Origin: a virus
DNA length: 32,154 nt
IMG/VR virus record: IMGVR_UViG_3300017917_000663
Coordinates: 1-32,154 of that record
Reading direction: 5' to 3' (one strand)
Position numbers and translations under genes: made by a program. Below the pieces are notes generated by a model, which ran no database searches, was not told the origin of the DNA, and saw only the letters and a list, made by a program, of their open reading frames with translations. Each line of letters begins with the position of its first letter. Positions within the stretch are counted from its first letter, which is position 1. This document shows positions 29,859 to 32,154 of the stretch, one piece after another.

Positions 29859-30388
29859 AGTCTCTGATTAACAATATCCCAGTTAATTATGCGCCAAATG
29901 TTATCTAAATAACGAGCTTTGTCTGCGCCGTAATCTGACACCCAAGCATGTTCCCACCAGTCAATTAGTAAGGCAATATCGTTACGTTTTTCGTGATTAA
30001 CGATTGTTTTAATTGTACCAGTTTTGCTTAGATAAATCCATTGACTGCCCTGTAGCTTCATGGCTTTTTCTTTTACAGCATCTTTAAATTTGTCATAGGA
30101 TTCAAATTTACGTTCAATAAGGCTTTTGATAGCACCAGTGGGCTTGTTGCCTGCACGTGGTGCACGTAGCTGTGGGAAGAATAAGTTGTGTAGATATGCG
30201 CCAGCGGCATTAAATGTACTGTCGCCTTCGCCTTTATTGTAACGATCAACATAGCCTTTAGCCAGTTTACCATAGTGATTATCTAAGGTAGTTTTGCTCA
30301 TGACTGGAGACAAAGCACTACGGCTATAGGGTAACTTAGCTAACTCTAGCTTGTCTTTAGATTCTGTTAAAAAGTCACGAGCTCTCAT
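29855..30388 (-). CDS. Fe/Mn superoxide dismutase with capsid-targeting-like N-terminus
   Basis: This 177-residue protein carries all four metal ligands of the Fe/Mn family: H38 (TLDNHYGKL), H67 (NAAGAYLHNLFF), D143 and H147 (LIDWWEHAW), with the family end DYGADKARYLDNIW. It should convert superoxide to hydrogen peroxide and oxygen. Bacterial enzymes are about 190-200 residues; here the first 30 residues are different. MRARDFLTES at the start resembles the MKTYQEFIAEA start of T4 internal head proteins, cleaved by the prohead protease after (L/I)-x-E. It is placed four bases after a gene with a similar start. Packaging inside the virion is inference. Confidence 0.88.
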   Translation of the reverse strand: MRARDFLTESKDKLELAKLPYSRSALSPVMSKTTLDNHYGKLAKGYVDRYNKGEGDSTFNAAGAYLHNLFFPQLRAPRAGNKPTGAIKSLIERKFESYDKFKDAVKEKAMKLQGSQWIYLSKTGTIKTIVNHEKRNDIALLIDWWEHAWVSDYGADKARYLDNIWRIINWDIVNQRL

Positions 30389-30391
30389 TGT

Positions 30392-31051
30392 TTACCACTT
30401 ACGACATGACCAATAACGTGCTTTGGTACGTGGACCAGGATTAGCACAGTTATGACGAGCACGGAAACTCTTGCGACGTGCTGGATTAGATTTCTTAATG
30501 CGCATGTTAGGATCACCAAAGTTTACTTTTTTAACATTGCCAGTCTTTGGATCTTTAACATATACCTTAAACTTCTTAACATCGCCACGCATAGGTTTAC
30601 CCAATGGTACTTTACGTCCGCGATATTCTGCTTCTTCTAGGCTTTCACACATGATACCATAGGCTTCATAGAATTCGTCACCATCATATGTTTCTTCGTC
30701 GCAACCGCATTCTTCGTTGTCACCTTTTGATTTCATGTAGTCACGGCTAGTGTCTAAGTAATCCAGAGCTTTGACTATTTTTGCCTGTACCCATTCAGGA
30801 AGATTATCATCTGCATCTAATATGCTACGCAATTCGTTAGCAGCTTCTGCGGCAGTTTCTAACTGATCAATAGCCATTTCACCTTCACGATCGTATTCAC
30901 CTACATCTGCTGGATCAATTTCTTCATTGACTTTTACACAGTTATTAACACGTACACCACCTTTCATTTTGGTGCCTTGTTTACGATAGCCCTTCCAACA
31001 CTTGGCATCTAAACGTTGTTGTGCTTCTGATAAAAATTCTGTTGATTTCAT
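30392..31051 (-). CDS. Cys-rich basic protein, likely internal head or virion protein
   Basis: 219 residues. The start MKSTEFLSEA looks like a T4 capsid-targeting sequence with an L-x-E cleavage site. A basic module with two cysteines follows (KCWKGYRKQGTKMKGGVRVNNC, about residues 17-38), then an acidic helical region (about 42-135). The C-terminal part is basic and ends with a second two-cysteine module, RARHNCANPGPRTKARYWSC. I recall such C-termini in several phage proteins of unknown role. It overlaps the upstream gene by ATGA and precedes the superoxide dismutase. The acidic-basic pattern suits a scaffold or DNA-associated core protein. Confidence 0.6.
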   Translation of the reverse strand: MKSTEFLSEAQQRLDAKCWKGYRKQGTKMKGGVRVNNCVKVNEEIDPADVGEYDREGEMAIDQLETAAEAANELRSILDADDNLPEWVQAKIVKALDYLDTSRDYMKSKGDNEECGCDEETYDGDEFYEAYGIMCESLEEAEYRGRKVPLGKPMRGDVKKFKVYVKDPKTGNVKKVNFGDPNMRIKKSNPARRKSFRARHNCANPGPRTKARYWSCRKW

Positions 31052-32154
31052 TTATTTCTTCCTGATTTCATGTTAGCACACCAATGTGCCATGCGTTGTC
31101 GTTCACCTGAACTGTTTTTTGCTATGCTACGTAATTTACTTATGCTTTGTTTACAATTAACACCTACACGTTTTGCTAGTCCTTTGCGTCCCGGTTTCTT
31201 ACCATCAGCAAAGTTTTCGTCGGTTTTTTTGCGACCTTGGCAGTGCGCACGTTGACTAAATCCTTTAGGATTGTTACAGTTAATGCTACGCTTATACTTT
31301 GCTGACCATTTTTCGTTAACCATTGGCTGATCGCCGGTCAGTGGCGGAAGTTCTTGTACTTCTGTGGGCAACTCTCCAGGAGTTTTAATCATGTCTTTGA
31401 TCAATGGATATACTTTACTATGATTAACTTCGGTGCCGCCAATGGCACGAATTAGATTTTTTAATTCTTGATAGGCTTCTGCCTGTGCCGCTTCTGGACC
31501 GTAGCCCTTCATGCGATTAATTTGTCTTGCGATACCAATAGCCTGTGCGGCCGCAGTAGGTTCAGCAACTGCCGGGCTAGCGGCCAACAAACTAGCTAGA
31601 GTGGCTACTAGAGTAGCATTACGCATGAAATTTTCATCTAAGGCATCTTTGCCATAATTTATTGCATAATCATCATCGTCGGGGCACATATTAGTCATAC
31701 GCCCACTGGGACTGCGATGCGTAGCACAAGTTTCTTCGTTAGTTTTTGATGGTAATAATACCGGCTTCATTGACAGATACTGTGGATACTCGCTGTTAAA
31801 CTTGCGCATAATAACACCGGCTACAGCATTTGCTTCGTTCTCTTCGGCACTGCCAGTGTGCCAGCTTTCTCCATCAAGACGATCGTCTACATCCTGCCCA
31901 AAGTGAACCATTTCGTGTGCGATAGTTCTAAGTATGTCTACCGGATGTCTATTTTCTATGTCAACAGTAATTACTTCAGGTTCGTTTTGATAGCGACCAA
32001 AAGTTGGAACATGAGTGTCGTGTAGGTTGCGTGCTAGTTTTATACGAGGAACGGTTGTTAGATTAAGTTCTTGAACAGCCAGAGGCAAGAAATCACGCAG
32101 TGCATCCACTAGCGTTAGTTCTTTGCTGTTATCAAACATTTCGTATAGATTCAT
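31048..32154 (-). CDS. Zinc-metallopeptidase-like protein with Cys modules, at the window edge
   Basis: 368 residues from an ATG at the last bases of the window; the true start could lie further right. An H80-E-M-V-H84 motif with a downstream acid-rich helix (SAEENEANAVAGVIM) gives the HExxH...E pattern of zinc peptidases. Residues about 175-200 form a hydrophobic, Ala-rich stretch ending AVAEP, like an internal signal or membrane segment. The C-terminal 80 residues are basic, with two cysteine modules (SINCNNPKGFSQRAHC and VNCKQSISKLRSI...RMAHWC) like those in the next gene. Substrate and timing are unknown. It may be a head protein delivered into the host with the DNA. Confidence 0.6.
   Translation of the reverse strand: MNLYEMFDNSKELTLVDALRDFLPLAVQELNLTTVPRIKLARNLHDTHVPTFGRYQNEPEVITVDIENRHPVDILRTIAHEMVHFGQDVDDRLDGESWHTGSAEENEANAVAGVIMRKFNSEYPQYLSMKPVLLPSKTNEETCATHRSPSGRMTNMCPDDDDYAINYGKDALDENFMRNATLVATLASLLAASPAVAEPTAAAQAIGIARQINRMKGYGPEAAQAEAYQELKNLIRAIGGTEVNHSKVYPLIKDMIKTPGELPTEVQELPPLTGDQPMVNEKWSAKYKRSINCNNPKGFSQRAHCQGRKKTDENFADGKKPGRKGLAKRVGVNCKQSISKLRSIAKNSSGERQRMAHWCANMKSGRNK

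Overview
This 32 kb window is a gene-dense piece of a tailed-phage genome. It encodes T4-type replication proteins: a family B DNA polymerase, a gp45-like sliding clamp, an RNase H/FEN-type 5' exonuclease and a DsbA-like small dsDNA-binding protein. Genes are packed with ATGA and TAATG junctions. There is a T4-type late promoter (TATAAATA), and there are many small genes without recognisable function. The sequence is AT-rich. A secreted subtilase with an outer-membrane-barrel-like C-terminus, plus auxiliary metabolic genes (fatty-acid desaturases, superoxide dismutase, MetK), points to a Gram-negative, probably aquatic, host. Host and phage genus cannot be fixed from this window.

Layout. Almost everything is on the minus strand, so read it from right to left. 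32154-29436: a late-looking block with a zinc-metallopeptidase-like protein, a Cys-rich basic protein, an Fe/Mn superoxide dismutase and an unknown. Two of these have N-termini like T4 capsid-targeting sequences. 27937-29443: the only plus-strand genes, two tandem desaturases behind a late promoter. 27848-23987: DsbA-like protein, then three radical SAM proteins of one architecture. 23909-18348: DNA polymerase, a radical SAM-methyltransferase fusion, sliding clamp. 18347-11456: a fourth stand-alone radical SAM protein, a DpdA/TGT-like transglycosylase, a QueD-like protein, a GT-B glycosyltransferase, GalE, a shortened DegT-like protein and small unknowns. 11381-9049: FolE and six small genes. 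8985-6119: secreted subtilase, an unknown, a phosphoribosyltransferase. 6028-3584: QueE, MetK, an unknown. 3552-2554: 5' exonuclease. 2496-76: a zinc-ribbon/membrane protein, a DEDDh exonuclease, an SGNH hydrolase and two small proteins. At the left edge a further gene begins, whose first 11 residues look like QueD.

How the genes may work together. FolE, one or two QueD-like proteins, QueE and a DpdA-like enzyme make up most of a pathway that builds a 7-deazaguanine base from GTP and exchanges it into DNA. This is a known phage anti-restriction strategy. QueC was not seen and would have to be outside the window or supplied by the host. A glycosyltransferase, a sugar epimerase and unknown genes sit inside the DpdA operon and could decorate the base; that is speculation. 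Five radical SAM proteins besides QueE, plus a phage MetK that makes S-adenosylmethionine, suggest an unusually SAM-dependent infection programme. The function of the radical SAM cluster is unknown and is the best candidate for an undescribed system.

Regulation. Several sigma70-like promoters (TTGACN-N16 to 18-TATAAT-like) start the leftward units, often with the -35 box on or beside the preceding stop codon. No convincing intrinsic terminator, tRNA, CRISPR array or insertion sequence was found, and no stretch longer than 300 bases lacks a gene.
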